A DNA stretch of 64,000 nucleotides from Erysipelotrichaceae bacterium 66202529. GTDB lineage: Bacteria; Bacillota_I; Bacilli_A; Erysipelotrichales; Erysipelotrichaceae. Position numbers and translations under genes: made by a program. Within the stretch, counting starts at the first letter, position 1; each line of letters starts with the position of its first letter. The DNA is taken from positions 3,472,001 to 3,536,000 of the forward strand of contig CP046174.1 in NCBI GenBank assembly GCA_017161075.1. Reading direction: 5' to 3'. This document shows, piece after piece, positions 22,998 to 30,476 of this stretch. The notes beneath the pieces are model-generated. The model made no database searches, was not told the origin of the DNA, and saw nothing but the letters and a program-made list of their open reading frames with translations.

Positions 22998-24782
22998 ATG
23001 TTTCAAAAAGTATTTGAGTATGCAGGGCCTCATAAGAAGGGGCTTTATGCAGCAACGGCCATCGTGCTGGTCAGCGTCCTGATGGGTGTCTTGCCCTTTG
23101 TGCTGGCTTATCAGGTGATCGCGCCGCTGGTCATGGGTGAATCTATTGAAGCATCCTTTATCATTTTGCGCGTGGTTCTTGTCTTGGCGTGTCTGGTGCT
23201 GCAAGCCCTTTTCTATGGCTGGGGACTGAATCTTTCTCACAAAGCCGCTTACGACACGCTGCTCCGTCTGCGGACGGCACTTCAAAAACGGTTTGAAAAG
23301 CTGCCCCTCGGTGTCATTCAGGATAAAGGCACCGGCACAGTCAAAAAGCTGTTCGTGGATGATGTAGACAGTCTGGAAGTTTTGCTGGCTCACTCCATGC
23401 CGGAGGGAATTGCAAACCTGATGATCCCTATTGCGGTTTATGTGGCAATGTTCTTTGTGGATTGGAAACTGGCGCTTCTGTCGCTGGCATCCATTCCGAT
23501 CAGTCTGATTGCCATGATGACGATGTATTCCGTTGGCATGAAGAAAATGGGGCCTTACTACATGGCCGGACAAAAGATGAACAATACCATTATTGAGTAC
23601 ATTAACGGTATGGAAGTTGTCAAGGTATTCAATAAGGACGCAGATTCCTATGAGCGGTTCCGCAAAGATGTATCAGATTATCGGGACTATACTCTGGCGT
23701 GGTACAAGGCGGCGTGGCCGTGGATGGCAATTTACAGCAGTCTGCTTCCATGCACCATTATTCTGACTTTGCCTGTTGGCGCATGGTTTGTTCTCTCTGG
23801 CTGGTCTACTCTGCCTAATTTGATCTTGGTACTGTGTCTTTCTTTAAGTATTGGTATGCCGCTGCTGAAATCTCTCGGTTTCCTGCCTACCATGCCCCAG
23901 CTTAACTATAAAATTTCTGCATTGGAGCAGGTGTTGGATGCGCCGGAGCTCCAGCAGACAGAAGATGCGTTCCACGGGAAAGATGACACCATTACTTATG
24001 ACCATGTTTCTTTCGCTTATCAGACCACACAGCCCGGCCCGGATGGAAAGCCTGTTGTAATTGAGGATGAAGTTCTCCATGACATTTCCTTTACGGCAAA
24101 AGCTGGACAGAAAACAGCCCTTGTTGGTGAATCTGGCTCCGGCAAGAGTACATTAGCGAAACTGCTGATTCACTACTATGACCCACAGAAAGGCAGTATT
24201 TCCATCGGTGGGCAGAAACTATGCGATATGAGTCTTGAAGCACTCAACAGCCGTATCTCCTATGTGGCACAGGATCAATACCTGTTCAATACCTCTCTGC
24301 TCGAAAACATTCGGCTTGGTCGGCTGAACGCAACGGATGAAGAAGTGGTGGAGGCCGCAAAGAAAGCTCAGTGTATGGAGTTCCTTGAGAAACTTCCGCA
24401 GGGTATTCATTCGATGGCTGGTGATGCAGGAAAAATGCTCTCCGGAGGTCAGCGCCAGCGTATTTCTCTGGCAAGGGCAATCTTAAAGGATGCTCCTATT
24501 GTGGTGCTTGACGAGGCAACTGCCTATGCCGATCCTGAAAACGAAGAAAAGATGGAGGCCGCCATTGCAGAGCTTGTAAAAGGTAAGACCCTTGTGGTTA
24601 TTGCACACAAATTACCAGCCATTATGAACGCAGATCAGATTTGTGTTATGGATCACGGAAAACTGGTTGCAACGGGCAGACATCAAGAGCTGATCCAGTC
24701 CTGCCCTGAATATCAAAAGTTGTGGAAAGCGGCACAAGACAGCGCCGAGTGGAAAGTACACACTGCAAAGGAGGGGAAATAA
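22998..24782 (+). CDS. ABC half-transporter, YbtP/IrtA-like
   Basis: 594 residues: an N-terminal six-helix membrane domain (~1-320) and a C-terminal ATPase with Walker A GESGSGKST, signature LSGGQRQR and Walker B VVLDEATAYADPENE. The ATAYADPENE sequence after Walker B resembles the YbtP/IrtA group as I recall it; those exporter-fold proteins import metal-siderophore complexes. It directly precedes a second half-transporter with no gap, so the two probably form a heterodimer. An export role cannot be excluded. Confidence 0.85.
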   Translation: MFQKVFEYAGPHKKGLYAATAIVLVSVLMGVLPFVLAYQVIAPLVMGESIEASFIILRVVLVLACLVLQALFYGWGLNLSHKAAYDTLLRLRTALQKRFEKLPLGVIQDKGTGTVKKLFVDDVDSLEVLLAHSMPEGIANLMIPIAVYVAMFFVDWKLALLSLASIPISLIAMMTMYSVGMKKMGPYYMAGQKMNNTIIEYINGMEVVKVFNKDADSYERFRKDVSDYRDYTLAWYKAAWPWMAIYSSLLPCTIILTLPVGAWFVLSGWSTLPNLILVLCLSLSIGMPLLKSLGFLPTMPQLNYKISALEQVLDAPELQQTEDAFHGKDDTITYDHVSFAYQTTQPGPDGKPVVIEDEVLHDISFTAKAGQKTALVGESGSGKSTLAKLLIHYYDPQKGSISIGGQKLCDMSLEALNSRISYVAQDQYLFNTSLLENIRLGRLNATDEEVVEAAKKAQCMEFLEKLPQGIHSMAGDAGKMLSGGQRQRISLARAILKDAPIVVLDEATAYADPENEEKMEAAIAELVKGKTLVVIAHKLPAIMNADQICVMDHGKLVATGRHQELIQSCPEYQKLWKAAQDSAEWKVHTAKEGK

Positions 24783-26531
24783 ATGTTTGCTTTGTTTTCA
24801 AGAATATTGAAACTTTCCGGCCGTTATAAGAGCCGTATTCAGGGCGCATTTGTTTGTGCGTTTCTGGAATCCATTCTGTCCAAAATGTCGATTTTTCTGG
24901 CCTTTGTGGTTTTGAGTGGATTTGCAAACAAGACCATTACCGGGCAGACTTGCCTTTATGTGGGACTTGGCCTTGCCGCTATTGTGCTGGTTCAGATGCT
25001 CGTCCATTATCTTAGTGACAGCCTGCAAAGTGCAGCGGGATATTTGATGTTCGCTGACAAGCGTATCGAATTGGGCGGCCATCTGCGGAAACTTCCGATG
25101 GGATATTTCACTTCCGGCAATATTGGCAAGATCAGTTCTGTCCTCAGTACCGACATGGTGTTCATTGAAGAAGTCGCTATGAGTACGCTGGGAAACATGA
25201 TGAGCTATCTGCTGTCCTCGCTGGTTTTGCTGGCCTTCATGTTTTATCTGAATTGGCAGCTTGGCTTGATCGCTGCGATAGTTACTATTTTGGCATGGCT
25301 GGTATCTAAGGGAATGAACAAAGTTTCCCTACGAGAAGCAGCAGGCCGTCAGGAGCAGAGTGAACGGCTGACCGATGCGGTGCTGTCTTTTGTGGAGGGC
25401 ATTGGTGTTATTAAGAGCTATAACCTGCTTGGAGAAAAATCCGAAGAACTGTCCGGCAATTTCAAGCGTTCCAGAAATACATCGCTTGACTTTGAACGAA
25501 AAATGACCCCGTGGACAATGGGGCTGAATATCCTTTACGGTATTGGTATTGCGGCAATTTTCGGCCTGTCTATTGTGTTGGAACAGAGCGGTGCGCTTTC
25601 TTTGGCTTATGTGTTGGGTGTTCTGCTATTTGTATTTGATCTTTTTGGCCCGTTGAAGGCTCTCTATGGAGAAGCATCCAGACTAACCGTTATGAACGCT
25701 GCCCTTGATCGTATTGAAGCGGTATTGGATGAACCGGAACTTTCCGACAACGGAAAGCAGCATATTCCGGCTCAGGAACAGCCGGGACAGCCGGAAGTCC
25801 TGTTCAACGATGTTACATTTGCTTATCAGGATAAAGAGGTTCTGCATCATATCAGTTTTGCCATGAAGAAAAATTCTATGACAGCGCTGGTTGGACCGTC
25901 CGGTAGCGGTAAGTCCACCATTGCAAACTTGCTGGCGCGACTTTGGGATGTAAAATCCGGCAATGTGGCGATAAGGGGCGTGGATATTCGCAATGTACCT
26001 CTGTCGGAATTGATGGATCAGATCAGCATGGTATTCCAGCGCGTGTATCTGTTTCAGGACACCATTTACAACAATATCATCATGGGAAAGCCGGATGCCA
26101 CGGAAGAAGAAGTCTATGAGGCTGCCAGAAAAGCCCGCTGCTATGATTTCATTATGGCTTTGCCCGACGGATTCCAAACGGTGGTTGGTGAGGGCGGTGC
26201 AACACTTTCCGGCGGCGAAAAACAGCGTATTTCGATTGCCCGCTGTATTCTGAAAGACGCGCCTATTGTCATTTTGGATGAAGCTACCGCAAGTGTAGAT
26301 ACGGACAATGAAAGCTATATTCAGGAGGCTATTTCCGAATTGGTGAAGGGAAAGACCCTGCTTGTAATCGCTCACCGCCTAAATACCATCCAGAACGCCG
26401 ATCAGATTTTAGTTATAGACAACGGCCAGATTGCACAGCAAGGAACCCATGAGGAACTTTTGAAACAGCCTGGTATCTATCAGGATTTTGTCAATATCCG
26501 AAAGAGTGCGGCTGGCTGGAGTCTTGCTTAA
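24783..26531 (+). CDS. ABC half-transporter, YbtQ/IrtB-like
   Basis: 582 residues with a membrane domain (~1-310) and ATPase: Walker A GPSGSGKST, signature LSGGEKQR, Walker B IVILDEATASVDTDNE. The start codon abuts the previous stop (TAAATG), so it is translationally coupled to its partner. The pair has the gene order and paralogy of YbtPQ/IrtAB. The substrate is likely the same as, or related to, that of the ECF system encoded upstream (inference). Confidence 0.85.
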   Translation: MFALFSRILKLSGRYKSRIQGAFVCAFLESILSKMSIFLAFVVLSGFANKTITGQTCLYVGLGLAAIVLVQMLVHYLSDSLQSAAGYLMFADKRIELGGHLRKLPMGYFTSGNIGKISSVLSTDMVFIEEVAMSTLGNMMSYLLSSLVLLAFMFYLNWQLGLIAAIVTILAWLVSKGMNKVSLREAAGRQEQSERLTDAVLSFVEGIGVIKSYNLLGEKSEELSGNFKRSRNTSLDFERKMTPWTMGLNILYGIGIAAIFGLSIVLEQSGALSLAYVLGVLLFVFDLFGPLKALYGEASRLTVMNAALDRIEAVLDEPELSDNGKQHIPAQEQPGQPEVLFNDVTFAYQDKEVLHHISFAMKKNSMTALVGPSGSGKSTIANLLARLWDVKSGNVAIRGVDIRNVPLSELMDQISMVFQRVYLFQDTIYNNIIMGKPDATEEEVYEAARKARCYDFIMALPDGFQTVVGEGGATLSGGEKQRISIARCILKDAPIVILDEATASVDTDNESYIQEAISELVKGKTLLVIAHRLNTIQNADQILVIDNGQIAQQGTHEELLKQPGIYQDFVNIRKSAAGWSLA

Positions 26532-26549
26532 TGACGAAAGGAGCTGCCT

Positions 26550-26915
26550 ATGAAACTTCATACTGCCGGAGAGGATTATTTGGAGGCCGTGCTTATACTT
26601 CAAAAGAAGCTCGGTATGGTGCGTTCCGTGGATGTTGCTCGGTACATGGAGGTTTCAAAACCCAGCGTTTGTTACGCAGTAGGAACTTTACGAGAGGGCG
26701 GCTTTTTGACAACAGACGAAAACCATTATCTACACCTGACCGATCTTGGCCAGGAGGTGGCTGAAAAAATCTACGAGCGCCATTGTTTTTTAACGAAGCA
26801 ACTTATATCTATAGGCGTTGATCCTGAAACGGCGGAGGCTGATGCCTGCCGGATTGAACATGATATTAGCGCAGAAACCTATGAACGGCTGAAAGAATTA
26901 GTCACGAAAGAATAA
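26550..26915 (+). CDS. DtxR/MntR-family metal-dependent regulator
   Basis: 121 residues, lacking the C-terminal SH3-like domain of DtxR, as in MntR. The N-terminal winged HTH (EDYLEAVLILQKKLGMVRSVDVARYMEVSKPSVCYAVGTLREGGFL) carries the metal-ligand Glu/Asp of EDYLE. The dimerisation part has RHCFLTKQL and ACRIEHDIS, the His/Glu ligand positions of the family. It ends the cargo operon and may repress the araC promoter, where a DtxR-box-like palindrome is seen, when Fe(II) or Mn(II) is plentiful. Confidence 0.88.
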   Translation: MKLHTAGEDYLEAVLILQKKLGMVRSVDVARYMEVSKPSVCYAVGTLREGGFLTTDENHYLHLTDLGQEVAEKIYERHCFLTKQLISIGVDPETAEADACRIEHDISAETYERLKELVTKE

Positions 26916-26930
26916 TTAGATAGCGTATGA

Positions 26931-27115
26931 ACCTGCCCCGACTACGGGGAAAGAAAAAAACCGTTGGTTGGGGCAGGTGATTTTGCGCGCCTATTTTAAG
27001 TTATTACCCTAACGGCGGTTTTGAGAAATCAGAGCCGCCGTTTCTTTGCGTTTACACAAACCAATGACGACTTGCAGGGACACGGTAGTCGATGGGAGGT
27101 TATTTTGCCGTGTCC
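26931..27115 (+). terminator. three hairpins ending the cargo block
   Basis: ACCTGCCCC (26931-26939) pairs with GGGGCAGGT (26970-26978). AACGGCGG (27011-27018) pairs with CCGCCGTT (27035-27042), followed by TCTTT. GGACACGG (27078-27085) pairs with CCGTGTCC (27108-27115), followed by TTTTC. The 26916-27379 gap otherwise holds a palindrome copy and the leader of the sigma-factor gene. The right cargo junction is probably here. Confidence 0.6.
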
Positions 27116-27281
27116 TTTTCTCTTTTTCGCAGCATCCATGATCTGCACCAGCTAAAAAAAGCGTAGCCCCTCCATTGGAGCAGTCGGGCTTTGAATGTGA
27201 AATTAAACAGTACATAACCGATAATATATTTTCGTGCGCTTGTGCGGCCTTGTGTCGCGCAGGCGCATTTTGCTTTCCAGA

Positions 27282-27304
27282 CTTCGAGACAAAGTGTCCC
27301 GAGG
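27282..27304. repeat. ICE palindrome copy 12
   Basis: Arms CTTCGAGACA and TGTCCCGAGG, spacer AAG. First copy after the cargo, upstream of the sigma-like gene. Confidence 0.8.
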
Positions 27305-27379
27305 TGCGGTGCCGTTCTCCGCCGTTACTCCATTTCGTTTCCGACCAACCCCGAACAAACTGAAATGGAGGATTTTACG

Positions 27380-27790
27380 ATGACTACTATCAATTTGAAA
27401 GATATTTATTATTGGTACACGCAGGATCAGCTTATCGAAGTTTCTGACGAGGTGGCCGAGGTATTCAAGGCCGATGCCCGCTATGAGATGGCCTATCAGC
27501 GGCGGCTCTCCCGGCACAAGGCGCAGTATTCTCTGGACTGCGATGACGGGATTGAGTATTCCGCTTGCCTGCATGAGCCGACCCCGCAGGAGCTCCTTGA
27601 ACGAATGGAAACCTTTCTTCGTCTGTGGAACGCTCTCAATTCTCTGCCGGAGATTCAGGGCCGCAGAATTGACGCACATATCATTCTTGGCAAGTCGATT
27701 AAGGAAATTGCCGAGGCCGAGGGCGTACATGAGGAGTCTATTCGCCAGTCGATCAAGCGTGGCCTTGAACGCATGAAAAAAACTTTTTGA
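27380..27790 (+). CDS. Small sigma-70-like factor of the ICE
   Basis: 136 residues from ATG 27380 (AAATGGAGG upstream). It has a central helical region (ERMETFLRLWNALNSLPEIQGRRIDAHIILG) and a C-terminal region-4-type HTH (KSIKEIAEAEGVHEESIRQSIKRGLERMKK). Small sigma-like or Orf7/Orf8-type proteins sit next to the recombinase module in Tn916- and Tn1549-like elements and control excision or transfer genes. A palindrome copy lies 76 bp upstream (27282-27304). Confidence 0.8.
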   Translation: MTTINLKDIYYWYTQDQLIEVSDEVAEVFKADARYEMAYQRRLSRHKAQYSLDCDDGIEYSACLHEPTPQELLERMETFLRLWNALNSLPEIQGRRIDAHIILGKSIKEIAEAEGVHEESIRQSIKRGLERMKKTF

Positions 27791-28136
27791 TTTTTTCATC
27801 TTAACCCACTTGGAATTGATGAAAAAATGTCTCGGTTTATGAGAGGAGGTTTTCTTCCTAACGCAAGGGAATAACGGCAGCCCTGAGTAAGTACGGGGAG
27901 CCAGACAGTGGGTGCGCAGTGACATCTCCTAAAAGAGATTGAACGAACAACACCAACACTGTAAATGGGCCCGGTCATCCCAAGTCCATGATCCGGCGCT
28001 GAACAGGTTGGCTGCCTGTTCCTCCGGGCTTGTCGCTTTACTTGCGTTGAGAGCGCCGCACAGAAAATAACGATTGTCTTTGGACAGGCCAAGTAAATAT
28101 GTACGGCGCTCTCTAATATTCAAAAACTATAATAAA
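27791..28136 (+). other. non-coding gap with inverted repeat
   Basis: About 350 bp without a convincing gene. It contains a perfect 10-bp inverted repeat, GAGAGCGCCG (28049-28058) and CGGCGCTCTC (28104-28113), with a 45-nt loop, and several short GC stems upstream. A 64-codon minus-strand ORF overlaps it but lacks support. It could be a structured leader or a recombination accessory site. Confidence 0.35.
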
Positions 28137-28159
28137 CCTCGAGACAAAGTGTCCCAAGG
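28137..28159. repeat. ICE palindrome copy 13
   Basis: Arms CCTCGAGACA and TGTCCCAAGG, spacer AAG. Upstream of the DUF6870-like gene. Confidence 0.8.
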
Positions 28160-28259
28160 TGGAGTAAGGCAACAGGCCAGCATCCCGGTGGTGCTGGCCT
28201 GTTGCGTTTCCCCACCAAACAGCGGGGGGCGTTCTATCAATCTGCGAAGGAGGTTTACC

Positions 28260-28526
28260 GTGAAATTAACTACACAGGAACTTGAACAAATGAGAAGCGT
28301 TGACATTGGCGCGGTGGCTGCCGAGTCCCTGCCTGATGTGAGCGGTATGACCTTTGACAATGCGCTTTCCCGAAAGGAGCGCATCTCTCGATTTTTGCAG
28401 ACTGTCAAAAATCCATACTGCTTTTGCATCGGTGGTGTTGGCGTGAAAATTGAATTTGCTGAAAGCGGGCCATCTCTCCAAGATAAGCTGACGGATTTCC
28501 TGCTGCGGCAAAGAAGCGGGCTGTAA
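28260..28526 (+). CDS. DUF6870-like small protein
   Basis: 88 residues with a GTG start behind GAAGGAGG. MKLTTQELEQMRSVDIGAVAAESLPDVSG, then RKERISRFLQTVKNPYCFCIGGVGVKIEFAESG, then LQDKLTDFLLRQ: a conserved small protein found before the recombinase in related ICEs. The stop codon lies in a GCTGTAAC-TTCG-GTTACAGC hairpin (28520-28539) that may terminate transcription before the recombinase promoter. Function unknown. Confidence 0.72.
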   Translation: MKLTTQELEQMRSVDIGAVAAESLPDVSGMTFDNALSRKERISRFLQTVKNPYCFCIGGVGVKIEFAESGPSLQDKLTDFLLRQRSGL

Positions 28527-28550
28527 CTTCGGTTACAGCTCGTTTTGCTT

Positions 28551-28573
28551 CTTCGAGACAAAGTGTCCCGAAG
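28551..28573. repeat. ICE palindrome copy 14
   Basis: Arms CTTCGAGACA and TGTCCCGAAG, spacer AAG. Directly upstream of the recombinase promoter; no copies follow. Confidence 0.8.
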
Positions 28574-28584
28574 CGGAGGCATCC

Positions 28585-28613
28585 TTGTTGTCCTCCCCGG
28601 ACAGAGTTATAAT
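28585..28613 (+). promoter_or_regulatory. promoter of the recombinase gene
   Basis: -35 TTGTTG (28585-28590), a 17-bp spacer and a perfect -10 TATAAT (28608-28613), ending 32 bp before the start codon. A palindrome copy (28551-28573) lies just upstream of the -35, well placed for a regulator. Confidence 0.75.
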
Positions 28614-28644
28614 ATAAGTGTAATGTGATAGGGAAGGAGGAACA

Positions 28645-30327
28645 ATGGCACGAGCAAAAAACAGAGGGTATCAGCAGAGTTTCTCTCCCTCTTACACAAT
28701 CCGCCGCTGGCGGCTGGGCATCTATATCCGGCTTTCAAAGGAAGATTTGAAAAAAGGAAAAGACGATAGCAACAGCGTAAAAAACCAGCGTGACCTACTG
28801 AACGATTTTTACCGACGCAACATTGATGAGTTTGAAAGCATCACAGAATATGTAGATGACGGACATACTGGAACGGACGCTAATCGTGAAGATTTTCAAC
28901 GGCTCTTGGCGGATGTCATGAGTGGTAAAATCAACTGCGTTATAGTAAAAGACCTGTCCCGCTTCGCACGAAATTATAGCGATGCCGGAAGTTTGATCGA
29001 CAACCTGTTTGTTCAAATGGGTGTTCGTTTTATCAGCCTTGCTGAGAATGTAGATAGCTACAAGAACCCCGACAGCGTTTCAAATATCATCGTTCCCATT
29101 ACAAACGTGATGAACGATAATTACTGCTATCAGACTTCCAAAAAGATCCGGCAGGTATTTGATTACAAGCGGCGCAACGGCCAGTATATCGGAGCATTTG
29201 CTCCTTACGGCTATGTAAAGCACCCAAAGGACAAGCACAGGCTGATTGTTGATCCCGATGCTGCTGAAAATGTCAAACTCATTTTCACAATGCTTATTCA
29301 AGGGTCATCAAAACGTGCTATCGCGCTGTACCTGAACGAACACGGCGTACCGAGCCCCTCGGCTTACAAGGTACAAAAGGGCTTGCCTGTTTCGACAAGA
29401 GGGTATGACGATCCTATGTGGGGAGTCCGCATGATCCACTCCATTCTTACCAATCCGACCTACACCGGGGATTTAGCCCAAGGCCGAAGCCGGGTGAAAA
29501 GCTACAAGGTACACCAGATTGAAGCTGTTCCACGCGAGGAATGGGTGGAAGTGGCTGGAACGCATGAGGCCATTATCGACTATGAAACTTTCGACAAGGT
29601 ACAGGCTCTCTTACAGCGTGATACCCGTACTTCCCCGAAAGGCCGTGAGGTACATTTATTCAGCGGCTTTCTGAAATGTGCCGATTGCGGGCGGGCCATT
29701 ACCCGATGCGTTGGCAAGAACAACAATGTATATTATTCTTGCTCAACCTACAAGAACCGTTCCCGGACAGCCTGCACCATGCACTCAATCAAGCATGAAC
29801 GGCTGGAGGCTGCTGTTTTGTTCGCTGTACAGCATCAGGTACATTTGGCTGTTTCCTACTCGGAAATCGTCACGCAGATCAATTCCGCTCCAATCAAAAA
29901 AAGCCAGTCTTACCGACTGGACGATCTGATAGCTGCAAAAGAGCGGGAACTGACAAAGATAACACGCTACAAGCAATCTCTTTATCAGGACTGGAAAGAC
30001 GGTGAAATCACCCAGCAGGAATACCGGGATATGAAGGCTGACTATGAACGGCAGACTTCTGATATTTCCGCGGTGCTTACCCGGCTGAACGCTGAACGCG
30101 CAGAACTGGCAAACGGTGTGGACAACGAGCATCCTGCACTGGTAGCCTTTATGAAGTATCAGAACATTGAAGCCCTCAACCGTGAAATCTTGGTTGAACT
30201 TGTGGACTATATCAAGGTCTATGAAAACGGCAATATCAGCGTGAAATTCAAATTTGCTGACGAGCTCCGCAAGATTGCCGAGTACATTGAAATCAACACT
30301 ACGGAAGATACCGCAGTAGCGGGCTAA
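28645..30327 (+). CDS. Large serine recombinase (ICE integrase)
   Basis: 560 residues, ATG after GAAGGAGG. The N-terminal resolvase domain carries the catalytic Ser in GIYIRLSKED (~residue 31) and the conserved DDGHTGTDANREDF and VKDLSRFARNY segments. A recombinase domain follows (~170-300), then a zinc ribbon (CADCGRAITRC...YYSCSTYKNRSRTAC, ~346-380) and a coiled-coil C-terminus (AAKERELTKITRYKQSLYQD). It excises and integrates the ICE, in the TnpX/Tn1549-related style. It is the last ICE gene; the right attachment site must lie within ~100 bp of its stop. Confidence 0.95.
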   Translation: MARAKNRGYQQSFSPSYTIRRWRLGIYIRLSKEDLKKGKDDSNSVKNQRDLLNDFYRRNIDEFESITEYVDDGHTGTDANREDFQRLLADVMSGKINCVIVKDLSRFARNYSDAGSLIDNLFVQMGVRFISLAENVDSYKNPDSVSNIIVPITNVMNDNYCYQTSKKIRQVFDYKRRNGQYIGAFAPYGYVKHPKDKHRLIVDPDAAENVKLIFTMLIQGSSKRAIALYLNEHGVPSPSAYKVQKGLPVSTRGYDDPMWGVRMIHSILTNPTYTGDLAQGRSRVKSYKVHQIEAVPREEWVEVAGTHEAIIDYETFDKVQALLQRDTRTSPKGREVHLFSGFLKCADCGRAITRCVGKNNNVYYSCSTYKNRSRTACTMHSIKHERLEAAVLFAVQHQVHLAVSYSEIVTQINSAPIKKSQSYRLDDLIAAKERELTKITRYKQSLYQDWKDGEITQQEYRDMKADYERQTSDISAVLTRLNAERAELANGVDNEHPALVAFMKYQNIEALNREILVELVDYIKVYENGNISVKFKFADELRKIAEYIEINTTEDTAVAG

Positions 30328-30365
30328 CCCCCGCTACAAACCCCTTTGACAGTGTGTTTTCCTAA
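30328..30365. other. probable right ICE boundary (attR zone)
   Basis: GC-rich ICE sequence gives way to AT-rich host sequence here, directly after the recombinase stop and before the next gene cluster. Large serine recombinases act at short cores with a 2-bp overlap, so no long direct repeat is expected, and the left end is outside the window. The exact boundary cannot be fixed. Confidence 0.45.
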
Positions 30366-30374
30366 TAGGCGCTA

Positions 30375-30442
30375 ATCATACTAATTTTGCCTTATAAGTA
30401 AACAGCTATATATGCAAGCGGTCGTTTTAGGTATTGAACGGT
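30375..30442 (-). promoter_or_regulatory. LytTR-type promoter D, pointing into the ICE
   Basis: On the minus strand ACCGTTC (from 30442) and ACCGCTT (from 30422) are direct repeats 20 bp apart. A -10 TATGAT (30380-30375) begins 42 bp after the start of the second repeat, the same spacing as at promoters A and C. Transcription would run leftward into the ICE, antisense to the recombinase gene. Confidence 0.5.
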
Positions 30443-30476
30443 CAAAAAAAGTGAATTATTATCCACTTTTCTTATC

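Noticed and set aside
27929..28123. 64-codon minus-strand ORF in the recombination module
   Set aside because: No recognisable family or supported ribosome-binding site; it overlaps an inverted repeat and looks non-coding.
30328..30476. Direct repeats marking attR
   Set aside because: Large serine recombinases leave only a 2-bp core and the left ICE end is not in the window, so no repeat can be paired.
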